Notes: generated by a model from the letters alone, not told the origin. Shown: positions 1-6,727, counted from the stretch's first letter. The stretch is DNA of 64,000 bases from Caldimonas brevitalea (GCF_001017435.1 NZ_CP011371.1:4712001-4776000), one strand, 5' to 3'. Translations and numbers: made by a program.

Positions 1-37
1 GTGGGTCATCGACACCCAGGAGGCTGCGCAATGCTGA
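1..37 (+). CDS. 3' end of a phage gene, partial
   Basis: Reading from base 2, an open frame gives WVIDTQEAAQC and stops at TGA 35-37. The stop overlaps the ATG of the next gene in an ATGCTGA arrangement, which is common between co-translated phage genes. Only eleven residues are visible, so no function can be given, and the segment could also be just leader sequence. Confidence 0.3.
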   Translation, partial: WVIDTQEAAQC

Positions 38-240
38 CGCCACACCACCGCTACCGCTGCGCGCTTGGCAAGCTGCAGCCGAACCGCACCGACCTCGACG
101 CCGTCAAGGAGGAAGGCTGGCGCAAGCAGCGCATCCTGGTGATCAACGAGGCCGACGAGCGGCTCGACCTGGTGGAGCGCGAGATCGTTCGCCGCATCGG
201 CGAGCGGCTGTACGGCAAGGGAGGACAGCGCGATGGCTGA
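31..240 (+). CDS. small hypothetical phage protein
   Basis: The protein has 69 residues. The ATG at 31 is chosen because an AGGAGG Shine-Dalgarno sequence lies at 20-25, while the GTG at base 1 has no visible leader. It is basic in the first half (KLQPNRTDL, WRKQR) and has an amphipathic C-terminal half with alternating acidic and basic residues (ADERLDLVEREIVRRIGERL). No domain is recognised. Its stop overlaps the start of the DUF6362 gene by eight bases, so the two are probably translationally coupled and belong to the phage region before the terminase. Confidence 0.6.
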   Translation: MLTPHHRYRCALGKLQPNRTDLDAVKEEGWRKQRILVINEADERLDLVEREIVRRIGERLYGKGGQRDG

Positions 241-622
241 GCAATGGACCGTCGAGGCCGTGGCCATGCGCTTTGCCGACGCAGCGGACACCGCACGCCG
301 GCTGCCGCCGGTCAGGGTGCAGGGCTACCTGAGCGCCTGGCCGCAGGTGGCGCGCGAGTCCTGGGAGGCGCTCGGGCGCGACGATGACCGCCCCCTGACC
401 TTCCCGCCCAGCCCGCAGGCGGTCGAGCGCATGCTGCAGGCCATGCGGTGGGTGCAGTGGCTCGAAGTCGAGCAGCGGCACCTGGTGTGGATGCGCGCGA
501 AACGCTATGGCTGGAGCGAGATCGGAAAGCGCTTCGGCTGCGACCGCAACACGGCGTGGCGCCGCTGGCTGGTGGCCCTCGGCGCCGTCGCCGACCGGCT
601 CAACCAGCAGCAGCTGCCTTAG
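233..622 (+). CDS. DUF6362 family phage protein
   Basis: The protein has 129 residues and resembles the DUF6362 family found in tailed-phage and prophage regions of proteobacteria. The C-terminal third reads WSEIGKRFGCDRNTAWRRWL (about residues 93-112), a typical helix-turn-helix with a basic recognition helix, so DNA binding is likely. The N-terminal part (WTVEAVAMRFADAADTARRLP) is the conserved family signature. It overlaps the gene before it and ends directly in front of a set of phased GCGGG repeats, which makes those repeats a candidate target, although this is only positional inference. Family assignment is from memory of the signature. Confidence 0.75.
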   Translation: MAEQWTVEAVAMRFADAADTARRLPPVRVQGYLSAWPQVARESWEALGRDDDRPLTFPPSPQAVERMLQAMRWVQWLEVEQRHLVWMRAKRYGWSEIGKRFGCDRNTAWRRWLVALGAVADRLNQQQLP

Positions 623-998
623 CCCGGAACCACAGCGGGAAATAGCGGGTTGTGGCGGGCCCCCGGGGGGCAGAGCGGGCTCGCGCGGGCTACTGCGGGA
701 ATTGGCCGTGCAGCATTTCGGGCCGGTTTTGGCTACAGTTCCAGCTATGGTGACGCAAGGACCAGCAGTAGCAAACGCCCCCTGAAGTCAAGCCCTCAGG
801 CTGCCTTTCAGGGCTCTCAGAGAAGAGTTTGCGGGTCCTTCCTTTTGGTACCCAATGCGGGCGGGAAACGCGCGATGCTTTTTTAGCGTCTGAGTGCGAA
901 CCCAGGTTCGCGCGGTTCGCGTCTATCGCCGCTACGCTTCTCTCGCACTTTCTCCGTTCCTTCCTTTCTTCGACCCCGGCCGCCCACCACGGCCGTTG
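623..998. other. non-coding phage regulatory stretch
   Basis: No convincing gene is found between the DUF6362 stop and the hairpins in front of the methyltransferase. Open frames here are short, lack Shine-Dalgarno sequences and have no recognisable composition. The stretch holds the GCGGG iterons at its left end, then a lower-GC part around 720-900 with pyrimidine-rich tracts (for example CTTCCTTTTGG near 840). It probably carries regulatory or packaging sites. Confidence 0.5.
635..699 (+). repeat. seven GCGGG iterons at 10-bp spacing
   Basis: GCGGG begins at 635, 645, 655, 675, 685 and 695, and a degenerate GGGGG lies at the expected place, 665. The spacing is exactly ten bases throughout, about one helical turn, so all copies face the same side of the DNA. 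The flanking bases of each unit differ (for example AATAGCGGGT and TACTGCGGGA), so this is an array of short binding sites and not a microsatellite. It starts 12 bases after the DUF6362 stop. Its function is not known; a protein-binding or packaging site is possible. Confidence 0.8.
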
Positions 999-1040
999 AA
1001 CGGCCCGCTCCCGACGTCTGTCGGCCGGGCCGTTCTCTTT
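999..1040 (+). terminator. rho-independent terminator
   Basis: Arms AACGGCCCG (999-1007) and CGGGCCGTT (1026-1034) are perfectly complementary over nine pairs and are followed by TCTCTTT. This would end transcription coming from the DUF6362 region before the methyltransferase gene. Confidence 0.7.
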
Positions 1041-1076
1041 GCCTGCGTTTCCTCCTGACGCCGCGCGAGCGGCCTT

Positions 1077-1113
1077 CGGCCCGCCTCCGATTCGTCGGGG
1101 CGGGCCGCCTTTC
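1077..1113 (+). terminator. second hairpin before the methyltransferase
   Basis: Arms CGGCCCGCC (1077-1085) and GGCGGGCCG (1099-1107) pair over nine bases with a 13-base loop, followed by CCTTTC. It lies 19 bases before the methyltransferase ATG and may act as a second terminator or as a structure that limits translation of that gene. Confidence 0.5.
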
Positions 1114-1125
1114 ATCGCACGCCGA

Positions 1126-2415
1126 ATGCCGTCACCCAGCTTCTCCGATCCGCTCAAGCTCGAACACTGGCCCACGGCCAGGCTCATCGCTTACGCGAGG
1201 AACCCGAGGAAAAACGACCACGCAGTGGATCGGATGGCGGCGGTCATCGCCGAGTTTGGGTTTCGAATTCCGATTTGCGCCAAGAGCACCGGCGAAGTCG
1301 TCGACGGGCACTTGCGGCTCAAGGCCGCGATCAAGCTCGGCATGCCGCAGGTCCCAGTCGTGTTGGCCGATGAGCTGACGGACGCACAGATCCGCGCCTT
1401 TCGCCTGCTGGCCAACCGATCCGCGACCTGGGCGGAGTGGGACGATGAGCTGCTGCGGCTCGAGATGGCCGAGCTGAACGAGGCGGAGTTCGACCTGTCG
1501 CTGACCGGCTTCGACGCCGACGAACTTGCCAGCATCCTGGCCGGCGATGAGCCCGCGCACGAGGGCGAGACGGACGACGATGCGGTGCCGGAGGTCGCCG
1601 AGGAATCGGTCTCGCAGCCCGGCGACGTCTGGGTGCTGGGCGACCATCGCCTGCTCTGCGGCGATGCGACGAAGCCGCAGAGCTACGCCTCGCTGCTCGG
1701 CGAAGGCCGGGTCGACATGGTCTTCTGCGACCCGCCCTATGGGGTCAACTATGCGAACACCGCCAAGGACCGGCAGCGCGGCACGGCTCGCCCCATCCTG
1801 AACGACAACCTCGGCGAGGGCTTCTACGATTTCTTGCACGCCGCGCTCTCGGCGATGCTGACACGGTGCGACGGTGCGGTCTACATCGCGATGTCCTCCA
1901 GTGAGCTGGACACGCTGCAGGCGGCTTTCCGGGCGGCGGGCGGCCACTGGTCGACCTTCATCATCTGGGCCAAGGACGCCTTCACCCTGGGCCGCGCGGA
2001 CTACCAGCGCCAGTACGAGCCGATCCTTTACGGATGGCCCGAGGGGGTGAAACGCCACTGGTGCGGCGACCGCGACCAGGGCGACGTCTGGCAGATCAAG
2101 AAGCCGAGGAAGAACGACCTGCACCCGACCATGAAGCCGGTGGAGTTGGTCGAGCGGGCGATCCGCAACTCCAGCAGACCGGGGGACGTCGTGCTGGACC
2201 CGTTCGGCGGTTCTGGCACCACCTTGATCGCCGCCGAGAAGTCGGGCCGCGGGGCCCGGCTCATGGAACTGGACCCGAAGTACGCCGACGTGGCGGTGCG
2301 CCGCTGGCAAGACTGGACGGGCGAGCGTGCCGTCCGGGAACGCGACGGACAGCCCTTCAACGAAGCGGCCTCTGCGCCAGAGGAGGCGTCGAGCCGGAAC
2401 GCAGGGGCTCAGTGA
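1126..2415 (+). CDS. ParB-domain / DNA methyltransferase fusion
   Basis: The protein has 429 residues from the ATG at 1126; an upstream in-frame TTG at 1039 lies inside the terminator and is unlikely. Residues about 10-110 form a ParB/Srx-like nuclease fold (VVDGHLRLKAAIKLG, then ADELTDAQIRAFRLLANRS). Residues about 190-400 are an amino-DNA methyltransferase with motif IV DPPY near residue 202 and the later SAM-binding DPFGGSGTT near 358. That order is of the beta class, so N6-adenine or N4-cytosine is the expected target. No restriction enzyme gene is adjacent, so it is probably an orphan phage methylase protecting the phage DNA or marking it for packaging. It ends four bases before a convergent gene. 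Confidence 0.9.
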   Translation: MPSPSFSDPLKLEHWPTARLIAYARNPRKNDHAVDRMAAVIAEFGFRIPICAKSTGEVVDGHLRLKAAIKLGMPQVPVVLADELTDAQIRAFRLLANRSATWAEWDDELLRLEMAELNEAEFDLSLTGFDADELASILAGDEPAHEGETDDDAVPEVAEESVSQPGDVWVLGDHRLLCGDATKPQSYASLLGEGRVDMVFCDPPYGVNYANTAKDRQRGTARPILNDNLGEGFYDFLHAALSAMLTRCDGAVYIAMSSSELDTLQAAFRAAGGHWSTFIIWAKDAFTLGRADYQRQYEPILYGWPEGVKRHWCGDRDQGDVWQIKKPRKNDLHPTMKPVELVERAIRNSSRPGDVVLDPFGGSGTTLIAAEKSGRGARLMELDPKYADVAVRRWQDWTGERAVRERDGQPFNEAASAPEEASSRNAGAQ

Positions 2416-2418
2416 GAG

Positions 2419-2781
2419 CTACACGAGCGCTTCGTGCATCGCGGCGGCGATCACAAAGCCGGTCAGGTACGGCAGGCCGCGCGGGATGCCGTGGTACTTC
2501 GACGTCTTGGTGCCGATCCGCCACGTCATCCACCGGTCGATGGCTTTCTGGATCGCCTGGGGAAGGGGCTCGCCAGCGTGCAGCTGGTTGAGAACGTTGT
2601 CGGCGAAGTGCCGGCCCGAGCCGCTGTCCAGGAACGCCCGGACCGACTCCATCGGCTCTCCCGTCGCCTTCGCGATGCCTCGCATGGCGATCGGCCAGGC
2701 GGCCGGTGCGTGTTCACGCATCGTGCCGATGAAGCCCCAGGCCTCGTTTTGTGTGCTCGGGACGTTGTCGATGAAGTTCAT
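2419..2781 (-). CDS. small phage-cassette protein, family A copy 1
   Basis: The protein has 120 residues and begins at an ATG preceded by AGGAGG eleven bases upstream. No known domain is recognised. It is clearly paralogous to the gene at 3018-3380: both carry APAAWPIAM near residue 25, a following amphipathic stretch ending in VRAFLDS or VQAFLNS, a DRWM motif, and a C-terminal LTGF/LTGY. Both are exactly 120 residues long. It is the last gene of the minus-strand array and is convergent with the methyltransferase gene, with only three bases between stops. It is driven by its own copy of the shared promoter module (2823-2851). Confidence 0.75.
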   Translation of the reverse strand: MNFIDNVPSTQNEAWGFIGTMREHAPAAWPIAMRGIAKATGEPMESVRAFLDSGSGRHFADNVLNQLHAGEPLPQAIQKAIDRWMTWRIGTKTSKYHGIPRGLPYLTGFVIAAAMHEALV

Positions 2782-2822
2782 GTTGCGTTCCTCCTGCGGT
2801 TGGTTTGCCTTGCGGTGCCTCT

Positions 2823-2895
2823 ATTCACGCTCCTTGTGACGCAGATGCCAAGCGATGTAAGGCACCGTTTTTGATACCAGTGGATAGCGGGGCCG
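2823..2895 (-). promoter_or_regulatory. shared promoter module, copy 8
   Basis: On the minus strand TTGGCA (2846-2851) is followed after 17 bases by GTGAAT (2823-2828), the -35/-10 layout shared by all eight minus-strand cassette genes. Upstream, CGGCCCCGCTATCCA and GTATC are shared with copy 7 only. It is the most diverged copy. Confidence 0.55.
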
Positions 2896-2988
2896 CATCC
2901 GGAGACGGCGCTCCCGGCCGTCAGGCGTGTGGGAGCGATCCTCCGCAATGACGTCGACCACCGGGAGGCCGGTGTCGTCTTGTTGGGA

Positions 2989-3005
2989 CGGCGCTGGTCG
3001 CGCCG
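2989..3005 (-). terminator. weak hairpin after family A copy 2
   Basis: CGGCGC and GCGCCG form a six-pair stem with a five-base loop just beyond the stop of the 3018-3380 gene. There is no clear U-run, so this is only a candidate. Confidence 0.3.
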
Positions 3006-3017
3006 CCTGGTGGCTCG

Positions 3018-3380
3018 TTAGGCCGCCCGCTCTTCGGCCCCGGTCACCATCACGTAGCCGGTGAGCGAGGGCGTGTCAGCCGCAACTTCCCAGTCCCGGA
3101 AGGCATCGATTTGCACACACCGGCTCATCCACCGATCAGCCACCGTCTGGAGGGCGTCGGTCAGGGACAGGCCGGCAAACAACCAGTCAAGCGTGTCCTC
3201 GGCGAAGGACCAGCCGTATTCGCTGTTCAGGAAGGCCTGGACCGCCTCCTCCGGTTGGGCGGTCGTCTTGGCGACGACGGTCATCGCGATCGGCCAGGCG
3301 GCCGGGGCCGGTTCGCCCATCGCGCCGTAGAAGCCGGCGGTTCCGTTCTTCTGCCTGTCGATCTTCGCTTGTTGGTTCAT
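3018..3380 (-). CDS. small phage-cassette protein, family A copy 2
   Basis: The protein has 120 residues when started at MNQQAKIDRQ, where AAAGGA lies nine bases upstream; longer in-frame extensions lack such a leader and run through the promoter. It shares APAAWPIAM, the VQAFLNSEYGWSFAEDTL segment, DRWM and LTGYV with the protein at 2419-2781, at the same spacing. Both look like compact alpha-helical, cytosolic proteins. No function is known to me. The pair most likely arose by duplication of a whole cassette, promoter included. Confidence 0.75.
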   Translation of the reverse strand: MNQQAKIDRQKNGTAGFYGAMGEPAPAAWPIAMTVVAKTTAQPEEAVQAFLNSEYGWSFAEDTLDWLFAGLSLTDALQTVADRWMSRCVQIDAFRDWEVAADTPSLTGYVMVTGAEERAA

Positions 3381-3426
3381 TCTTCGATCCTTTCTTTGTG
3401 AAGCGCCGCTTGTGTGCGACGCCTTC

Positions 3427-3499
3427 ATTGACGCTCTACGTGCCAAGGTAGACAAGCGGTGTGGGCGCTTGTTTTGGATACAAATGGATAGCGGGGCCG
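3427..3499 (-). promoter_or_regulatory. shared promoter module, copy 7
   Basis: On the minus strand TTGTCT (3450-3455) is followed after 17 bases by GTCAAT (3427-3432), with the common AGAGC just before the -10. The upstream half matches copy 8 (CGGCCCCGCTATCCA, GTATC, AAAAC, CGCTTG). Confidence 0.6.
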
Positions 3500-3508
3500 A
3501 GGCCCCGC
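3491..3508 (-). terminator. hairpin after family B copy 1
   Basis: GCGGGGCC (3491-3498) and GGCCCCGC (3501-3508) are perfectly complementary. The hairpin lies seven bases beyond the stop of the 3515-3892 gene on the minus strand and abuts the upstream end of the next promoter module. Confidence 0.55.
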
Positions 3509-3514
3509 AACGCG

Positions 3515-3892
3515 TCAACCGAGCCGTGCGACGTAGCGTGCGTAGTCCGCGCCCTCGGGATTCACGTACAGGATCGGGCGGCCCGGCGCGATCAGCTCGA
3601 CGCACACCCAGGCGTCCCAGATCTGCCCGCCCTCGCGGGTCAGCCATTCGCGCCGGCGCAAGAGATCGCTGGCGAAATCGTCGTACTCGTCGGTCGTCAG
3701 CTCGCGGGTCCTGGTCACGAAAATCCGCTGCGGCTCGCCGCCGCCCACGTCTTCAAGCGCCTGCGGCTTGCGCGTGAAGGGAAGCCGAATGCCCAGCTCG
3801 TGAACCAAGACCTGGTCCGAGCCAATCGTGACGGTGCGGGGGATGCGAGCGATGCGAATCGTCAGCTCGCTGGGGGAAACCTTGGTGTCCAT
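3515..3892 (-). CDS. small phage-cassette protein, family B copy 1
   Basis: The protein has 125 residues from the ATG at 3892 (MDTKVSPSEL), which has AGGAAGAACAG upstream; an ATG 24 bases earlier has no ribosome site. The C-terminal half, with a REGGQ segment, a CVELIAPGRP strand pair and VNPEGADYARYVARLG, matches the protein at 4790-5170 (GEGGH, CVELVTP, INPEGGDTPLYVASID). The N-terminal halves also share a strand followed by FTRKP. No known domain is recognised. The repeated beta-rich pattern suggests a small soluble fold. It has its own promoter module. Confidence 0.72.
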   Translation of the reverse strand: MDTKVSPSELTIRIARIPRTVTIGSDQVLVHELGIRLPFTRKPQALEDVGGGEPQRIFVTRTRELTTDEYDDFASDLLRRREWLTREGGQIWDAWVCVELIAPGRPILYVNPEGADYARYVARLG

Positions 3893-3936
3893 CTTTCTGT
3901 TCTTCCTTGGTGTCATCGCGTTGTTGCGATGGCTCT

Positions 3937-4001
3937 ATGAACGCTCTGTTCGGGGACGAAGCCAACGGGTTGCCGGCCTCGAAGGTGATAGCGTTTGATA
4001 G
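3937..4001 (-). promoter_or_regulatory. shared promoter module, copy 6
   Basis: On the minus strand TTGGCT (3960-3965), 17 bases, then GTTCAT (3937-3942). GAACAGAGCGTTCATAG around the -10 is identical to copies 1 and 2; the distal box is diverged (CTATCAAACGCTATCACC). Confidence 0.65.
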
Positions 4002-4112
4002 GTCGGACCGTTGCGGTGCAGTCGGACGCCGCGGGCTGGGCCAGTACCCCAAGCCGCCTCGTTGAGGCCGTGTGCGGGCGCAGCGGGCCGCTGTGACAGG
4101 CACCGCTGCGTC

Positions 4113-4134
4113 AACCGCCCCGTGCGGGGCGGTT
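4113..4134 (-). terminator. terminator hairpin after family C copy 1
   Basis: AACCGCCCC (4113-4121) and GGGGCGGTT (4126-4134) form a nine-pair stem with a four-base loop, five bases beyond the stop of the 4139-4618 gene. The A/T pairs at the base give short T tracts on both strands. Confidence 0.6.
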
Positions 4135-4138
4135 TGGC

Positions 4139-4618
4139 TTAGAGCCTTGCTTGCTTCATGTTCTCGCCGCGCACCTGCACGGGCGGGCGGTCGTCGTAGT
4201 CCTGCGGGTCGGCTTCGAAAGCGGCCAATGCCATCCGCAGCACCTTGCGCAAGGCCCCGGCCCGATCTGCCAGCGGGCTGAGCCAAAGGAGACAGCCGGC
4301 GACCTTGTCGACGTCGAACCAGCGGTCGCTCCGGATCGTTTCGCAGAGCTCGCACCAGACCGAGATCCAGTACACCGCGAGGTAGCCGTCCACCGCGGGG
4401 ATGACCGCCGGCACGCGGCGGTCGATGCGGGTCCAATCCGAATCGCCCGGTTGGGAGGCGAAATCCGCGACGACCCGCACGTGCAGCCCGAGCAGAGGGT
4501 CTTGCGTGTAAACCGCGCCGAGGGGGCGCATGCCGTGCTGCCGGGCGATGCGGTTTACCTCGCTCAGGAAGGCATCGCAGCGGGACAGGTCCGTGTGGCT
4601 GGTGTTGAAGGTGTTCAT
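4139..4618 (-). CDS. phage-cassette protein, family C copy 1 (long form)
   Basis: The protein has 159 residues. Its C-terminal 70 residues (WCELCETIRSDRWFDVDKV, then RAGALRKVLRMALAAFEADP and a DDRPPVQVRGENM tail) match almost the whole 91-residue protein at 6767-7042, whereas its first 85 residues have no counterpart there. So the two are paralogues that differ by an N-terminal part gained or lost. AAGGAAC lies upstream of the ATG at 4618. No known domain is recognised; the predicted content is mixed alpha and beta with no signal peptide. Confidence 0.72.
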   Translation of the reverse strand: MNTFNTSHTDLSRCDAFLSEVNRIARQHGMRPLGAVYTQDPLLGLHVRVVADFASQPGDSDWTRIDRRVPAVIPAVDGYLAVYWISVWCELCETIRSDRWFDVDKVAGCLLWLSPLADRAGALRKVLRMALAAFEADPQDYDDRPPVQVRGENMKQARL

Positions 4619-4662
4619 TCTTCGTTCCTTGTGTTGGTTGCGTCGCCAAGCGCGACAACGAC

Positions 4663-4717
4663 ATGAACGCTCTTCACGGGCCTAGTCATCAACGGTTCAG
4701 ATGATGCTGGTTGATTC
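4663..4717 (-). promoter_or_regulatory. shared promoter module, copy 5
   Basis: On the minus strand GAATCAACCAGCATCA, then TTGATG (4687-4692), 18 bases, and GTTCAT (4663-4668). It is closest to copy 4, with which it also shares the leader GCGACGCAACCAAC. Confidence 0.7.
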
Positions 4718-4758
4718 ACAGGTGAGAGAACCGCGACGGTGAGGCCCCACACGGTTCA

Positions 4759-4780
4759 GCGGGGCCGTGGTCGGCCCCGC
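4759..4780 (-). terminator. terminator hairpin after family B copy 2
   Basis: GCGGGGCCG (4759-4767) and CGGCCCCGC (4772-4780) pair perfectly with a four-base loop, ten bases beyond the stop of the 4790-5170 gene. No strong T tract follows. Confidence 0.55.
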
Positions 4781-4789
4781 CCGCCTAGA

Positions 4790-5170
4790 TCAGTCGATCG
4801 AGGCCACGTAGAGGGGCGTGTCGCCCCCTTCCGGGTTGATCAGCAGCCTGCCGTAGGTTGGGGTGACCAGCTCGACGCAAAGGAAGGCGTCGGCGGTGTG
4901 GCCGGTGCCGAGGTGGCCGCCCTCGCCGCGCAGGAAGTTGAAGCGCTTGTCGCGGTCGCCGACCAGCTCCTCCCAGACCGTGTCGGCCACGTGAACCGTC
5001 TTGGTGATGTAGGCGGTGGCGAGCAGGCCCGGCTTGTCGAAGTCCTCATCGCACGCCGGCTTGCGGGTGAACTCCAGGGCCGGGGTGATCTGCTCGACGT
5101 GCAGCGAGCGGCCGTTGTAGAACAGGATGGCGGGGCGGCGGGTGTAGCGGGTCTTGTTGGTTGTGGTCAT
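4790..5170 (-). CDS. small phage-cassette protein, family B copy 2
   Basis: The protein has 126 residues and is the paralogue of the 3515-3892 product. It shares FTRKP in the first half and GEGGH, a DAFLCVELVTP strand and INPEGGDTPLYVASID in the second. Identity is modest, so the duplication is not recent. No signal peptide or membrane segment is seen and no function is known. The short leader (AAGCCAAGCAAC) contains only a weak ribosome site. The gene has its own promoter module and a perfect nine-pair hairpin behind it, so it looks like a self-contained transcription unit. Confidence 0.72.
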   Translation of the reverse strand: MTTTNKTRYTRRPAILFYNGRSLHVEQITPALEFTRKPACDEDFDKPGLLATAYITKTVHVADTVWEELVGDRDKRFNFLRGEGGHLGTGHTADAFLCVELVTPTYGRLLINPEGGDTPLYVASID

Positions 5171-5212
5171 GTTGCTTGGCTTGTTGGTTGCGTCGCCAAT
5201 CGCGACACCGCT

Positions 5213-5267
5213 ATGAACGCTCTACGGCGCCCCACCTAGCAACGGTTCAGGTGATGCTGGTTGATAC
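5213..5267 (-). promoter_or_regulatory. shared promoter module, copy 4
   Basis: On the minus strand GTATCAACCAGCATCA, then TTGCTA (5237-5242), 18 bases, and GTTCAT (5213-5218) inside GTAGAGCGTTCATAGCG. Confidence 0.7.
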
Positions 5268-5507
5268 GTGGCTGAAGCGCACCGGCGGCCTTTGCGCTGG
5301 GCAACCGCAAGGCGGGGTGGACCGCACCCTGCTGCGCTCGGGCGACCTCCGGGCTTTGGTGCCCGTACGGGGCCGCTCGCTTGCGGCGCCGAGGGTCAGA
5401 AGCGGTAGGCGTTGGTCTCAGCCCGTTCTGCTTCTGTGCCGGCGCGGCCTGTGCCAACGCGGCAACGGGAGCCGCCCCGGGAGGGCGGCCCCCGGGGCGC
5501 GGCTGCG
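5268..5507. other. gap without a clear gene
   Basis: Between promoter copy 4 and the DUF6900 gene the sequence is very GC-rich and holds short frames only, none with a leader or recognisable content. The hairpin after the DUF6900 gene lies at its right end. It may be the remnant of a lost cassette, since the other spaces in the array are shorter. Confidence 0.35.
5471..5489 (-). terminator. hairpin after the DUF6900 gene
   Basis: GCCGCCC (5471-5477) and GGGCGGC (5483-5489) form a seven-pair stem with a five-base loop about 20 bases beyond the stop. No U-run follows. Confidence 0.35.
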
Positions 5508-5705
5508 TTACGGCTGGGCCGGTTCCTGCTGCTGGGCCTCGAGACCGCGTTCGTAGCCGGCCTTGAAGGCTGCGTCGAGCGCGCGGCGGACCTCCCAGAC
5601 CGCGACCTCAGGGAAGTCCAGCTGGTCGCTGTTCCGCGTTTCGAGGGTTTCGATCCTCAGGTGCTTGCGGGCGATGCTGGCAAAGAGGGCGTTGAGGTTT
5701 TCCAT
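5508..5705 (-). CDS. DUF6900 domain protein
   Basis: The protein has 65 residues. The central part, ARKHLRIETLETRNSDQLDF followed by EVAVWEVRRALDAAFKAGYERG, matches the short DUF6900 family of phage and plasmid proteins, whose job is unknown. It is acidic in the middle and helical at the C-terminus. AAAGGAA stands nine bases before the ATG. It belongs to the minus-strand cassette array and has its own promoter module (5742-5795). Assignment is from the recognisable family signature. Confidence 0.75.
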   Translation of the reverse strand: MENLNALFASIARKHLRIETLETRNSDQLDFPEVAVWEVRRALDAAFKAGYERGLEAQQQEPAQP

Positions 5706-5741
5706 CGTTTTTTCCTTTCGGGTTGGGGTTGCGATGGCTCT

Positions 5742-5795
5742 ATGAACGCTCTTGTCGGGCGAGCCAGCAACGACTGAATTGATGCTGGTTGATTC
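5742..5795 (-). promoter_or_regulatory. shared promoter module, copy 3
   Basis: On the minus strand GAATCAACCAGCATCA, TTGCTG (5765-5770), 17 bases, GTTCAT (5742-5747). The segment AAGAGCGTTCATAG is shared with the other copies. Confidence 0.7.
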
Positions 5796-5916
5796 ACGGC
5801 GCGGCGGGGCGGGCCCGGTGCGGCGCAGCCCGCAAGGTGATCTCAGCCTCCCCCGGCCGCGATTGCGCTGCCTTGTGGCCGTGCTCTGCGGGCAGGGTCG
5901 CCGGCGGCCCCGGACA

Positions 5917-6621
5917 TCAAGCAGCCTCGCCCTCGATCGCCTCGGCCTGTTGCGAGGGTTGCTGATCGCTCTCCGCCTCGGCCTCGGCCTCGGCCTCGGC
6001 CTCGACGATGCGGTAAACGCGCTCGTCGTCGGTGCTTTTCTCCGAGACCACGTTCAAGCCGAGCCGCTTCTTGAAGGTGCCGGCGAAGGCGCCGCGCACC
6101 GTGTGCGCCTGCCAGCCGGTGAGGTGGCGGATCTCGTCGATGGTGGCGCCTTCCGGGCGGCGCAGCAGGGCGATCACCTGGGCCTGCTTGCTGTTGCTGC
6201 GCGGCTCGCGCGTCACCTGGGCGGCCGGCTCAGCCGCCGGGTCTGCGCTCTCAGCCTCAGCGTCCGGTTCCGCCGAGGCCTTGGCCCAGGACGCTTCGGC
6301 GGCGGCGACCTCCTGCTCCAGGTCGTCTTGTGCCTCTGCGGCCGTCACCGCCGAGGCGGCAACTTTGCGCTTGCCCTTGGCTTTGGCCTTGGGCGCCCGC
6401 GTCGTGGGCCGCTTCCGTCCGAGCGCCGCGTAGCCGGCGTCGGTCACGACGTGGTGCCCACCCTCCTCGGCGATCAGCTCGCGCGTCAGCAGGCCTTGCA
6501 GCACCTTCGCGATGGCACCGCCTTTGACGCTGGCCGGGAACCACTCGATGCGGCCGTCGGTGTGCTGGACGGCGAACTCGAGGGTCTCGCGCTGGGTGGC
6601 GGTCAGGGTGATGGCGTTCAT
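5917..6621 (-). CDS. DUF3489 domain protein
   Basis: The protein has 234 residues from the ATG at 6621, with AAAGGAACC upstream. Residues 1-70 (TLTATQRETLEFA, then GRIEWFP and VTDAGYAALG) look like a small winged-helix unit. A basic linker (RKRPTTRAPKAKAKGKRK) and an acidic, alanine-rich linker follow. Residues about 150-205 (SKQAQVIALLRRPEGATIDE, then TGWQAHTVRGAFAGTFKKRLG) are the DUF3489 helix-turn-helix domain, which suggests DNA binding. The protein ends in a Glu-Ala repeat that is a simple GGCCTC run in DNA. Such proteins are common in phages and mobile elements of alpha- and betaproteobacteria. It could regulate the shared promoters of this array, but that is inference. Confidence 0.82.
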   Translation of the reverse strand: MNAITLTATQRETLEFAVQHTDGRIEWFPASVKGGAIAKVLQGLLTRELIAEEGGHHVVTDAGYAALGRKRPTTRAPKAKAKGKRKVAASAVTAAEAQDDLEQEVAAAEASWAKASAEPDAEAESADPAAEPAAQVTREPRSNSKQAQVIALLRRPEGATIDEIRHLTGWQAHTVRGAFAGTFKKRLGLNVVSEKSTDDERVYRIVEAEAEAEAEAESDQQPSQQAEAIEGEAA

Positions 6622-6667
6622 GTTTGGGTTCCTTTGCGTTGGTTGGTTGTCGTTGTGCGACGTCGCT

Positions 6668-6721
6668 ATGAACGCTCTGTTCGGGCTGTGCAGCAACGAA
6701 TGAATTGATGCGGGTTGATTC
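6668..6721 (-). promoter_or_regulatory. shared promoter module, copy 2
   Basis: On the minus strand GAATCAACCCGCATCA, TTGCTG (6691-6696), 17 bases, GTTCAT (6668-6673). From the middle of the spacer into the leader it is identical to copy 1 over about 30 bases. Confidence 0.72.
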
Positions 6722-6727
6722 CTGGCT

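Noticed and set aside
635..699. GCGGG array as a CRISPR or a simple microsatellite
   Set aside because: Units are too short and spacing too small for CRISPR, and the bases between GCGGG words vary, so it is not a plain tandem repeat.
1039..1125. Upstream TTG start for the methyltransferase
   Set aside because: The TTG lies in the T-run of a terminator, has no ribosome site, and the added residues are Pro/Arg-rich without conservation features.
5917..6010. Glu-Ala repeat at the end of the DUF3489 protein as a regulatory repeat
   Set aside because: It is a short run of GGCCTC hexamers within a coding region and is explained by slippage; there is no sign of phase variation such as an upstream position in the gene.
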